Shown here in pieces: positions 1-6,714 of a stretch of 22,473 nt of DNA. This stretch comes from CAZHGD01 sp964531735. GTDB taxonomy: Bacteria; Armatimonadota; UBA10988. Numbering within the stretch: the stretch's first letter is position 1; each line of letters opens with the position of its first letter. The stretch spans positions 1 to 22,473 of the forward strand of contig CAZHGD010000124.1 in assembly GCA_964531735.1 (NCBI GenBank), written 5' to 3'. The notes beneath the pieces are model-generated. The model made no database searches and was not told the DNA's origin. It saw only the letters and a program-made list of their open reading frames with translations. The translations under genes were made by a program, and so were the position numbers.

Positions 1-2
1 CC

Positions 3-83
3 AGCGGCACGGCCACGGCTGGCGACGCGCGCCGCAAGCCTGGCGCGCCGGCGCAGTCCGGTCGGCGCAAGCGGCGACACTAG
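3..83 (+). CDS. Possible C-terminal tail of an upstream gene (partial)
   Basis: An open frame enters from the left edge and stops at TAG 81-83. It encodes 26 residues that are Gly/Ala-rich and end in a strongly basic stretch (SGRRKRRH). Basic low-complexity tails like this are common on RNA-binding proteins such as pseudouridine synthases and DEAD-box helicases, but too little is visible to name a family. It lies 63 bp before kdsB on the same strand. In DNA this GC-rich an open frame of this size can occur by chance, so the call is weak. Confidence 0.3.
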   Translation, partial: SGTATAGDARRKPGAPAQSGRRKRRH

Positions 84-146
84 AGCGCGATGCGCGCGGC
101 CTCCGCGGCCGCGTGGCACCGGCTCGGCGAGGGAGCGCTGGAAACC

Positions 147-872
147 ATGGAGGTGGTCGCGATCATCCCGGCGAGGTACGCCGCGACGCGTTTGCCCGGC
201 AAGGTGCTGGTTGATATCGTCGGCAAGCCGATGATCCAGCACGTGTACGAGCGGGCGGCGGCGACTCCGGGCATCAGCCGCGTGCTGGTGGCCACGGACG
301 ACGAGCGGATCGCCGAGGTGGTTCACGGGTTCGGCGGCGAAGCCCGGATGACGCGCTCCGACCATAGCACCGGCACCGACCGGTTGGCCGAAGTAGCCGA
401 GGGCCTGCGGGCGGACGTGGTGGTCAACGTGCAGGGCGACGAGCCGCTGATTGCGCCGGCCAGCATCCAGCTCGCCATCGAGCCGTTACGGCGCGACCGC
501 GACCTGGTGATGAGCACGCTGCGCGAGCGTATCCAGGACCCGAAGGACCTGCAGGATCCCAACAGCGTCAAGGTGGTGGTCGACCAGGACGACTACGCGC
601 TGTACTTCAGCCGCAGCCCCATTCCGTACTACCGCTCCGCGGACGCCGGCACGACGAGTTGGCGGCACCTGGGCCTGTACGTCTACCGCCGCGAGTTCCT
701 GCTGCACTACGCCCGGCTGGAGCCGACGCCGCTGCAACTGGCGGAAGGCCTGGAGCAGCTTCGCGCGTTGGAGCACGGTTACCGCATCAAGGTCCCGCTG
801 ACGCCGCACCCGGCCGTCGGTGTGGACACCCCCGAAGACCTCGAGCGCGTGCGGCGCCTGCTGGCGGAGTAG
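147..872 (+). CDS. kdsB: 3-deoxy-manno-octulosonate cytidylyltransferase (CMP-Kdo synthetase)
   Basis: Activates Kdo with CTP to CMP-Kdo in the cytoplasm for inner-core lipopolysaccharide synthesis. The 241-residue protein has the family's usual length. Visible motifs: the nucleotide-binding IPARYAATRLPGK (residues 7-19), GKPMIQHVYERA (26-37), VATDDERI (48-55), TGTDR (75-79), the metal/sugar site VNVQGDEPLI (93-102), and FSRSPIPYYR followed by HLGLYVYRREFL, then VDTPEDLERV near the end. The ATG at 147 is preferred over an in-frame ATG at 90 because the family begins directly with the IPARY strand; GGGAG at 131-135 is a distant Shine-Dalgarno. The next gene follows after 21 bp. The gene implies a diderm envelope containing Kdo. 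The usual MTS..H motif reads MTRSDH here, a mild variant. Confidence 0.95.
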   Translation: MEVVAIIPARYAATRLPGKVLVDIVGKPMIQHVYERAAATPGISRVLVATDDERIAEVVHGFGGEARMTRSDHSTGTDRLAEVAEGLRADVVVNVQGDEPLIAPASIQLAIEPLRRDRDLVMSTLRERIQDPKDLQDPNSVKVVVDQDDYALYFSRSPIPYYRSADAGTTSWRHLGLYVYRREFLLHYARLEPTPLQLAEGLEQLRALEHGYRIKVPLTPHPAVGVDTPEDLERVRRLLAE

Positions 873-893
873 CCGCGGCGGCCGGAGAAGCCG

Positions 894-1379
894 ATGGCGG
901 CGCCGAAGACCCAGTCCTGCTTGCCGGCCCGAGCCGCCGTGGTGGCCGACGGCGCGGCCATCTCGGCGCTGATCCAGCCGTTTGCCGAACGTGACCTGAT
1001 GCTGCCGCGCGCCGTCGGCGCGGTCTACGAGTCCATTCGCGACTTCCAGGTGGTCTACGACGGCGACGAGCTGGTCGGCTGCGCCGCGCTCCACGTCTGG
1101 GACGACGCCCTGGGCGAGGTCAAGTCGCTGGCCGTGGCCTCCGCGGCGCAGGGCACCGGGCTGGGCAGTCGGCTGATCGAGGGCTGTGTGGCCGAGGCGC
1201 GGCGGCTCGGCCTGCGGCGGGTGTTCGCACTGGTGCTGCGCGTCGGGGTGTTTGCGCGCCTGGGGTTCCGCGAAGTGGCCAAGGAGGACTTGCCGCAGAA
1301 GGTCTGGGGCGAGTGCATCTTCTGCCCGAAGTACCACCGCTGCGACGAAGTCGCTATGGTCCTCGACCTGGACTCGTAA
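894..1379 (+). CDS. Single-domain GNAT N-acetyltransferase, ArgA-like (putative N-acetylglutamate synthase)
   Basis: A 161-residue GNAT-fold protein. The acetyl-CoA pyrophosphate loop is QGTGLGS (residues 86-92), preceded by the beta-4 strand GEVKSLAVA. The C-terminus, LPQKVWGECIFCPKYHRCDE (133-152) followed by VAMV, is characteristic of stand-alone ArgA-type acetyltransferases that make N-acetylglutamate for arginine synthesis without the amino-acid-kinase domain of classical ArgA. Cys141, Cys144 and Cys150 form a CxxC...C set that could bind metal, as in related proteins. The start has a good Shine-Dalgarno (GGAG at 884-887, 6 nt before the ATG). It probably sits in a transcript with kdsB. 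Family membership is secure; the acetyl acceptor is inferred from that C-terminal signature, and no other arginine gene is present here. Confidence 0.8.
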   Translation: MAAPKTQSCLPARAAVVADGAAISALIQPFAERDLMLPRAVGAVYESIRDFQVVYDGDELVGCAALHVWDDALGEVKSLAVASAAQGTGLGSRLIEGCVAEARRLGLRRVFALVLRVGVFARLGFREVAKEDLPQKVWGECIFCPKYHRCDEVAMVLDLDS

Positions 1380-1431
1380 CGCCGGCAGGGCGACGGCGGC
1401 GGCCGCCGAATGCTGGGCCGCAGGTGGCACC

Positions 1432-2859
1432 ATGGCTCAGGACAGCACTCGGCCGAACGTCGTCTTCCTGTTCACCGATGACCAGCGTCACGACACCATC
1501 CGGGCGCTGGGCAACTCGGCCATCCACACGCCGCACATGGACCGCCTGGTCAGCCGGGGCACCGCCCTGACGCACGCGCACATCCCCTGTGGCACCAGTG
1601 GTGCGGTCTGCATGCCGAGTCGGGCGATGCTGCACACCGGCCGGTCGCTGTTCCGCATCGAGGGCGCCGGCGAGCGCCTCGCGCCCGATCACACCACGCT
1701 GGGGGAGGCCTTCCGCGGCGCCGGCTACCGCACCTTCGGCTGCGGCAAGTGGCACAACGGCCGCGAGTCGTACCAGCGCAGCTTCACCGACGGCGCCGAG
1801 ATCTTCTTTGGCGGCATGGCCGACCACTGGAACGTGCCGGCCTACCATTTCGATCCGTCAGGCCGCTACGACGCCACCTGCCTGGTCTGCGATGACCCGT
1901 GCCACTCGAACTCGACGCGGGCGCGCGAGTGCGACCACATCCACGCCGGCCGGCACTCGACGGACACCATCGGTGAGGCGGCGGTGCAGTTCATCGGCCG
2001 GCAGGACGAGCGCACGCCGTTCCTGGCCTATGTGTCGTTCCTGGCACCGCATGACCCGCGGACCATGCCCGAGCGGTTCCGGGCGCTGTACCGGGCCGAC
2101 GACCTGGAGTTGCCCGCCAACTTCCTGCCGGAGCACCCGTTCGACAACGGCGCGCTGCGCATCCGCGACGAGCTGCTGGCGGCGTTCCCGCGCACCCCGG
2201 ACGAGATCCGGCGGCACTTGGCGGAATACTACGCGATGATCTCGCACCTCGATTGGCAGGTCGGCCGGATTGTCGAGGCGGTGGCGGCGCGGGGCTGGCT
2301 GGAGCGGACTATCTTCGTGCTGGCCGGTGACAACGGCCTGGCTCTGGGGCAGCACGGCCTGATGGGCAAGCAGAGCTGCTACGACCACAGCGTGCGGGTG
2401 CCGTTGGTGTGGGCCGGCCCGGGCGTAGCGGCGGGTCGGCAGACCGGCGCGTGGGCCTACCTGTTCGACATCTTCCCGACGCTGTGTGATCTGTGCGGTG
2501 TGGCGCGGCCGGCGAGTGTGGAGGGGCGCAGCCTGGCGCCGGTGTTGGCCGGCACCGAGCAGGTGGCGCGCGAGCGGCTGTACTTCGCCTATACCGGGCT
2601 GCACCGGGCGGTGCGCGTGGGCCGGCACAAGCTGATCGAGGTGGTGGTGGGCGACTGCCGGACGACTCAGTTGTTCGACCTGGCGGAGGACCCGTGGGAA
2701 CGGCGTAACCTGGCTGAGGAGCCGAGCGGCCAGGCGGTGGTGGCGGCGCTCCGGGCGGAGTTGCGGGCCGGCGCCGAGGAGTGGGGCGACGAAGCGACGG
2801 TGTTCGGGCAGGAGTACTGGTCGCGGTATCGCGCCGCAGGAAACTTTCGGCGCGGCTGA
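1432..2859 (+). CDS. Type I sulfatase (formylglycine-dependent arylsulfatase family)
   Basis: A 475-residue alkaline-phosphatase-superfamily hydrolase predicted to cleave sulfate esters. Metal-binding aspartates lie in FTDDQRHD (D16, D17). The formylglycine precursor is Cys60 in CMPSR, followed by LHTGR. GKWH (105-108), APHDPR (205-210) and GDNG...QHG..GK (D300, N301, H308, K313) complete the active site. The ATG at 1432 is chosen because NVVFLFTDD begins the domain; AGGTGG lies 5 nt upstream, and the longer in-frame extension overlaps argA-like and is not sulfatase sequence. With this start there is no signal peptide, so the enzyme appears cytoplasmic, unlike many secreted glycan sulfatases. 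An insert around 150-171 carries four Cys and several His (C150, C153, C157, C167). No sulfatase-maturase gene is nearby. Substrate cannot be assigned. Confidence 0.93.
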   Translation: MAQDSTRPNVVFLFTDDQRHDTIRALGNSAIHTPHMDRLVSRGTALTHAHIPCGTSGAVCMPSRAMLHTGRSLFRIEGAGERLAPDHTTLGEAFRGAGYRTFGCGKWHNGRESYQRSFTDGAEIFFGGMADHWNVPAYHFDPSGRYDATCLVCDDPCHSNSTRARECDHIHAGRHSTDTIGEAAVQFIGRQDERTPFLAYVSFLAPHDPRTMPERFRALYRADDLELPANFLPEHPFDNGALRIRDELLAAFPRTPDEIRRHLAEYYAMISHLDWQVGRIVEAVAARGWLERTIFVLAGDNGLALGQHGLMGKQSCYDHSVRVPLVWAGPGVAAGRQTGAWAYLFDIFPTLCDLCGVARPASVEGRSLAPVLAGTEQVARERLYFAYTGLHRAVRVGRHKLIEVVVGDCRTTQLFDLAEDPWERRNLAEEPSGQAVVAALRAELRAGAEEWGDEATVFGQEYWSRYRAAGNFRRG

Positions 2860-2950
2860 ATCGCTAGGATCCCCAACAGGTGGCGGAGCCGCAGCCACGA
2901 CGAGCGGAGTGGCGCGGTGGGCGGGCTGGGTGCGAGCCGGAGGTTCGACC

Positions 2951-3235
2951 ATGGCCGAGAACGATCCGCCGACGCTGGACGAAGTGCGCCGGCACTTGAG
3001 TGAGGTGTGTGAGCACTTGCGCGAGTGCGCCATGCTCTACGGTGACAAACGCTTTGACCACGGCGTACCGGAGGACCGCGACTGGGCGGTCTTCCCGATG
3101 TGCAGAGCGCTGAACGCGCTGGTCGAGGTGCTGGCCGAGACGCAGGAGCGGCTGACGGCCCTCGAGGAGCGCCAGACGGTGGGGCAGGCCGTCTGGCAGG
3201 CAGCGGTGGCGCGGCCGGTGGCCGCGGAGGACTAG
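2951..3235 (+). CDS. Conserved-looking small protein of unknown function with C-terminal coiled coil
   Basis: Encodes 94 residues with no signal peptide and no recognised domain. The N-terminal half is acidic and helical (LDEVRRHLSEVCEHLREC), with Cys20 and Cys26 in it, then a short loop DKRFDHGVPEDRDW, then a heptad-like helix from about residue 53 to 80 (LNALVEVLAETQERLTALEE) that should form a coiled coil. The start is supported by GGAGG at 2939-2943, 7 nt before the ATG; an upstream in-frame ATG at 2909 lacks this. It follows the sulfatase by 91 bp and precedes the efp promoter, so it is probably the last gene of the first transcript. A small oligomeric adaptor is possible but is only a guess. 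Confidence 0.65.
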   Translation: MAENDPPTLDEVRRHLSEVCEHLRECAMLYGDKRFDHGVPEDRDWAVFPMCRALNALVEVLAETQERLTALEERQTVGQAVWQAAVARPVAAED

Positions 3236-3343
3236 AGCGAGCCAGTCCTGACCCGGGTCTGGTGGTCCCCGTGAGGCGGCGTGTGGGCCTTCCCACCGCG
3301 CGGCAGGCGGCTGCCGAAGCGGGCTGAGGGGCGCCAGGCGGCG
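3236..3343. other. Intergenic region before the efp promoter
   Basis: No gene is visible. It contains a perfect 10-bp palindrome GACCCGGGTC (3250-3259) and a small hairpin GTGGG-CCTT-CCCAC (3283-3296) without a T-tract. Either could be a weak terminator for the first gene group or an operator-like site, but neither has support beyond its symmetry. Confidence 0.3.
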
Positions 3344-3372
3344 TTGACAGCGGACGTCGGCTGGGGTACACT
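3344..3372 (+). promoter_or_regulatory. Sigma-70-type promoter for efp and the downstream operon
   Basis: A perfect -35 box TTGACA (3344-3349) and a -10 box TACACT (3367-3372, 4 of 6 consensus positions) are separated by exactly 17 bp. It is the only stretch in the first 16 kb that matches consensus this well and also lies between genes. Transcription would start near 3379-3381, giving an mRNA leader of about 50 nt before efp. The near-uninterrupted gene run downstream suggests that it drives the long housekeeping operon to about 16.3 kb. Confidence 0.75.
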
Positions 3373-3429
3373 GGCAGCTTGCGGCGCCGGCCGCCGACGG
3401 CCCGCAAAGACTCTGCGAGGGTGCAGTTC

Positions 3430-3996
3430 ATGGCGATCGATACCAGCGATTTTCGCAACGGCTTGACCATTGTCCTCGACGGCGAGGTCTGGCAGATCCT
3501 CGAGTTCCAGCACGTCAAGCCCGGCAAGGGCGGCGCCTTTGTGCGAAGCAAGCTGAAGCAGGTGGGTAGCGGCAAGACCGTCGACAAGACCTTCCGCGCC
3601 GGCGAGAAGATGGACCAGGCCATCCTGGAGCGCCGGTCCTTGCAGTTCCTCTATGCCGGCGAAGACAGCTACGCCTTCATGGACATGGAGTCGTTCGAGC
3701 AGTTGGAGTTCGGCAAGGACGTGATCCGCGAAAAGGCCGAGTATCTGATCGATCAGCTGGACGTCTTGTTCGTCTATTGGGGCGACCGGGTGCTCGACAT
3801 CGAGCTGCCGACGGCGATTGAGGCCGAGGTGGTGGACACCGAGCCGGGCGTGCGCGGCGACACCGCCTCGGGTGGCAACAAGCCGGCCCGGATCAGCAGT
3901 GGTGCGAGCATCACGGTGCCGCTGTTCATCAACATCGGCGACAAGGTGAAGGTGGACACGAGGACGGGGCAGTACCTGGAACGCGTGAAGAGCTGA
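3430..3996 (+). CDS. efp: Translation elongation factor P
   Basis: EF-P binds between the ribosomal P and E sites and relieves stalling at polyproline stretches. The 188-residue protein matches the usual length and three-domain layout: N-terminal KOW-like domain (about 1-64), then two OB-like domains, with the C-terminal ITVPLFINIGDKVKVDTRTG signature. The modified loop at the P-site tip reads PGKGGA with Lys33 at the tip, so a lysine-modifying pathway of the EpmA/EpmB or 5-aminopentanol type is possible; no such gene is in this window. The ATG at 3430 gives the standard N-terminus (ISxxFRNGLTI-like), whereas the longer frame starting at 3379 would begin at about the transcription start. It heads the operon and is followed by accB-like after 16 bp, the common efp-accB-accC order. 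Confidence 0.97.
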   Translation: MAIDTSDFRNGLTIVLDGEVWQILEFQHVKPGKGGAFVRSKLKQVGSGKTVDKTFRAGEKMDQAILERRSLQFLYAGEDSYAFMDMESFEQLEFGKDVIREKAEYLIDQLDVLFVYWGDRVLDIELPTAIEAEVVDTEPGVRGDTASGGNKPARISSGASITVPLFINIGDKVKVDTRTGQYLERVKS

Positions 3997-4012
3997 CGGC
4001 GCGGAGATCCGG

Positions 4013-4558
4013 TTGGACCTCGACTACGTGGAAAGCTTGGCCGAACTGCTGCGCAACTCGACGGTGACCGAGCTGACCGTTCGGCGCGGCGACCGCAGTG
4101 TGACACTGCGACGGCAGGGCGATGGGACGGTGGGCCGCGGGCCGGTGGCGGCCCCGGCGGCTGAGGCGGCGCCCGCGGTCGGTGAGGCCCCGGCGTCAGC
4201 GACTCTGTTGCCGGTGGCGGTGGTGGCCGACACGGCGCTGGTGCCCGTGCAGGCCAATGGCCACGACGCCCGCGAGCCGCGCTACGAGATCATCCGGGCG
4301 CATCGCGTCGGCATCTTCCACCGCGGGCTGGTCGAGGGCGGCGAGGCGCTGGTCGGCATCGGCGACCCGGTGGCGCCGCGCCAGCAACTGGGCAGCATCG
4401 AGAGCATGAGGCTGTTCGACGAGGTCGACAACACGGTCTGCGGCCGTGTGGTGGGTGTCTTCGTGGAGCCCGGCGAAGCCGTCGAGTACGGTCAGCCGCT
4501 GTTCCACATCGAGCTCGGCGAGATCAGCGAGGACGCGAGCGAGGGAGAAACGCTGTGA
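4013..4558 (+). CDS. AccB-like biotin carboxyl carrier protein homologue lacking the biotinyl lysine
   Basis: A 181-residue protein with the AccB layout. The N-terminal helix/strand (residues 1-34, DYVESLAELLRNSTVTELTV) is followed by an Ala/Pro/Val-rich linker (about 40-85) and a biotinyl-like beta-barrel (about 90-168) ending in PGEAVEYGQPLFHIEL. Normal AccB carries biotin on Lys in (A/S)MK(M/L); here the site reads IESMRLFDEV with Arg133 (codon AGG). The facing motif, normally APMVGTFY, is AHRVGIFH. As read, it cannot be biotinylated at the standard position, so a normal carboxyl-carrier role is doubtful, although position in efp-accB-accC order is canonical. The start is TTG with GGAG at 4003-4006 (6 nt spacing). 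The stop overlaps the next start. One G-to-A change would restore Lys, so sequence error must be excluded, but the other divergence argues against it. Confidence 0.85.
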   Translation: MDLDYVESLAELLRNSTVTELTVRRGDRSVTLRRQGDGTVGRGPVAAPAAEAAPAVGEAPASATLLPVAVVADTALVPVQANGHDAREPRYEIIRAHRVGIFHRGLVEGGEALVGIGDPVAPRQQLGSIESMRLFDEVDNTVCGRVVGVFVEPGEAVEYGQPLFHIELGEISEDASEGETL

Positions 4559-4887
4559 TCAAGCGTGCGGCAACCGCTGTTCTCCTGACTGGCCTGCTGT
4601 TCGGCCTGACCGGCTGCCCGTCGCAGGACTCGCTCAAGATCCAGCCGGCCAAGTCGGGCGAGCGGCAGACCACCTACGGCAAGGTACTCGACCGGGTCGA
4701 CCGCTCGGTTTGCGAGCAGTACCTGGGCCAGCTCAACCAGGCGGTGCAAGTCTACCGGAGCGAACACGAAGTCAACCCGCCGGATCTGGCGACGGTCATC
4801 AAGGCCTCGGGCCTGCCCGCGAGCGAACTGCAGAACTGCAAGTACACCTACGACCCCGCGACGGGTCGGGTGAGTTTGGCGAAATAG
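4555..4887 (+). CDS. Small predicted lipoprotein between accB-like and accC-like genes
   Basis: Encodes 110 residues. The N-terminus MIKRAATAVLLTGLLFGLTG-Cys21 is a lipoprotein signal peptide with lipobox LTGC, so the mature protein should be lipid-anchored outside the inner membrane. The mature part has two Cys (C53 and C95, possibly a disulfide), a helix (YLGQLNQAVQVYRSEH) and a short tail PATGRVSLAK. This helix plus NPPDLATVI and YDPATGRV resembles the C-terminal part of pseudopilin-like proteins, but there is no prepilin N-terminus. The GTG start overlaps the accB-like stop by 3 nt (GTGA) and accC-like begins 1 nt after its stop, so it is translationally coupled to both. Function is unknown; why an exported lipoprotein sits inside a cytosolic carboxylase operon is unexplained. 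Confidence 0.8.
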   Translation: MIKRAATAVLLTGLLFGLTGCPSQDSLKIQPAKSGERQTTYGKVLDRVDRSVCEQYLGQLNQAVQVYRSEHEVNPPDLATVIKASGLPASELQNCKYTYDPATGRVSLAK

Positions 4888-4888
4888 C

Positions 4889-6271
4889 GTGTTCAAGCGG
4901 ATCCTCATCGCCGATCGCGGCGAGATCGCCTGCCGCGTCATCCGAGCCTGCAAAGAGCTCGGCATCGAGACCGTGGCGGTCTACGCCGAAGCCGACCGCG
5001 GCTCGCGCCATGCGCAACTGGCCGACCAGGCCGTGTGCATCGGCGCGGCGTCGATGCGCGAGAGCTACCTCAACATCCCCAACATCATCATGGCCGCCAA
5101 GATCACCGGGGCCGAGGCAGTTCATCCCGGCTATGGCGGCCTGGCCGAGAAGGCCCAGTTCGCCGAGATCGTTGCGTCCTGCGGGCTGACCTTCATCGGC
5201 CCACCGCCCGAGGCCATCGAGGCGATGGGCAACAAGCACGAGGCGCGCCGCCGGGTGCAGGAGGTCGGCGTGCCGATCATCCCGGGCACCGGCATCGTGC
5301 ATGCAGACCAACCTCAGGAAGCCATCGAGTTCGCGCGCAAGCAGGGCTACCCCGTGATGATCAAAGCGGCCGCCGGCGGTGGCGGCCGGGGCATCCGCAT
5401 CGCGCACAACCAGGAGGACCTGGTCAACGGCCTGCGGGCCGCCGAGCGCGAGGCCGAGGCCGCGTTTGCCAACGGCGACGTCTACGTGGAGCGCTACCTG
5501 CTGGAGCCCCGGCACGTGGAGATCCAGATCCTGGCCGATGGCAAGCGCAACCTGATCCATCTGGGCGAGCGCGAGTGCAGCGTGCAGACGGCGCGCCACC
5601 AGAAGATGCTCGAGGAGTCGCCGTCGCCGGCGGTCAACGAGGCGCTCCGCCGGCGGATGGGTGAAGCCGCCGTCAAGGCAGCGCGCGCGGTCGGGTATGT
5701 GGGTGCCGGCACCGTCGAGTGCATGTTGGAGGCCGACGGCCACTTCTACTTCCTGGAGATGAACACGCGCATCCAGGTGGAGCACCCGGTCACCGAGATG
5801 GTCACCGGCCTCGACATCGTGGCCGAGCAGCTCCGCGTGGCGGCCGGCGAGTCGCTGGAGCTGCGCCAGCGCGAGGTCGAGTTCCGCGGGCACGCCATCG
5901 AGTGCCGCATCGCGGCGCAGGACCCGCTGCAGCAGTTCCGGCCCTCGAGTGGCCCGATCACGCGCTGTGTGCTGCCGAGCGGCAACGGGGTCCGCGTCGA
6001 ATCGCACATCTACCCCGGCTACGAGGTGCCCAGCTTCTATGACCCGCTGCTGGCCAAGGTGATCTGCTGGGGACCGACCCGCGAGGTGGCGATCCAGCGG
6101 ATGCAGCGCGCGCTCGACGAGTTCGAGTTGGAGGGCGTGGTCTCCACGCTGCCGTTCCAGCGCCGCATCCTCCAGAATGCCTTCTTCCGCCGCGGCGACC
6201 TCAGCACCAGTTTCCTCCAGCGCCGTTGGCAGGATCTGATTGCCTATAGCACCAACGGATCCGGGCGGTAG
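4889..6271 (+). CDS. accC: Biotin carboxylase homologue (AccC-like, ATP-grasp), divergent
   Basis: A 460-residue protein of normal AccC length, the subunit that carboxylates biotin using ATP and bicarbonate. Order: biotin-carboxylase N domain (ADRGEIACRVIRACKELGI), ATP-grasp with K116, K159, the glycine loop AAGGGGRG (161-168), H209, E277, E290, N292 and the catalytic MNTRIQVEHPVTEM (291-304, including R294 and E298), then the C domain with SGPITR, GVRVESHIYPGYEVPSFYD and R340. Compared with E. coli AccC, three usually near-invariant motifs differ: HPGYGFLSEN is HPGYGGLAEK (79-88), CS-x-QRRHQK is CSVQTARHQK (230-239, one extra residue), and ECRINAEDP is ECRIAAQDP. Catalysis remains plausible. 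GTG start, 1 nt after the lipoprotein gene; no clear separate Shine-Dalgarno, consistent with coupling. Its acceptor is uncertain because the adjacent AccB homologue lacks the biotin lysine. Confidence 0.9.
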   Translation: MFKRILIADRGEIACRVIRACKELGIETVAVYAEADRGSRHAQLADQAVCIGAASMRESYLNIPNIIMAAKITGAEAVHPGYGGLAEKAQFAEIVASCGLTFIGPPPEAIEAMGNKHEARRRVQEVGVPIIPGTGIVHADQPQEAIEFARKQGYPVMIKAAAGGGGRGIRIAHNQEDLVNGLRAAEREAEAAFANGDVYVERYLLEPRHVEIQILADGKRNLIHLGERECSVQTARHQKMLEESPSPAVNEALRRRMGEAAVKAARAVGYVGAGTVECMLEADGHFYFLEMNTRIQVEHPVTEMVTGLDIVAEQLRVAAGESLELRQREVEFRGHAIECRIAAQDPLQQFRPSSGPITRCVLPSGNGVRVESHIYPGYEVPSFYDPLLAKVICWGPTREVAIQRMQRALDEFELEGVVSTLPFQRRILQNAFFRRGDLSTSFLQRRWQDLIAYSTNGSGR

Positions 6272-6273
6272 TG

Positions 6274-6714
6274 ATGTCGGTAAGAGCTCGGCGGCGCGGT
6301 CGTGAAGAAGCCTTCAAACTGCTGTTCCAGGCCGATCAGGGCGTGGTGTCGTTCGACGACATGATGGCGCGCGAGCGGATCGAGAGCGGGGCGCCGCCGG
6401 CGGCCTGGGAGTTCGCCGAACTGCTGACCCTCGGCACCTGGGGGCGCCTGGCCGAGATCGATGCCTGGTTGGAGCGGCTGGCGCAAGGCTGGACGGTAGA
6501 GCGCATGGCCGCGGCCGACCGGGCGATTCTACGTCTGGCGACGTTCGAGCTGGTCGGCGGGACGGACACGCCGGTGAGCGTGGCCATCAACGAGGCCGTG
6601 GAACTGGCCAAGAAGTACGGCACCGACGAGTCGCCGCGGTTCATCAACGGCATTCTGGGGGCCGTGGCTCGCGAGGCGCCTGGTGAGCGAGTGGACAGCG
6701 GCGAGCAGGAGTGA
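6274..6714 (+). CDS. nusB: Transcription antitermination factor NusB
   Basis: NusB forms an RNA-binding heterodimer with NusE (ribosomal protein S10) at boxA sites and supports antitermination of rRNA operons. The 146-residue all-helical protein has the family N-terminus (RRRGREEAFKLLFQAD), the central LERLAQGWTVERMAAADRAI segment and the C-terminal TPVSVAINEAVELAKKYG, then FINGILGAVARE. The ATG at 6274 is preferred; a GTG directly before it (6271) is the alternative, with GGCGG about 5 nt upstream of the ATG. It begins 2 nt after accC-like and its 3' end overlaps xseA by 32 nt. A C-terminal tail (APGERVDSGEQE) extends slightly beyond the core. Confidence 0.95.
   Translation: MSVRARRRGREEAFKLLFQADQGVVSFDDMMARERIESGAPPAAWEFAELLTLGTWGRLAEIDAWLERLAQGWTVERMAAADRAILRLATFELVGGTDTPVSVAINEAVELAKKYGTDESPRFINGILGAVAREAPGERVDSGEQE

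Noticed and set aside
1186..1431. N-terminal extension of the sulfatase frame overlapping the ArgA-like gene
   Set aside because: The extension is Arg/Ser/Trp-rich out-of-frame reading of the acetyltransferase; sulfatase homology begins at NVVFLFTDD just after the ATG at 1432.
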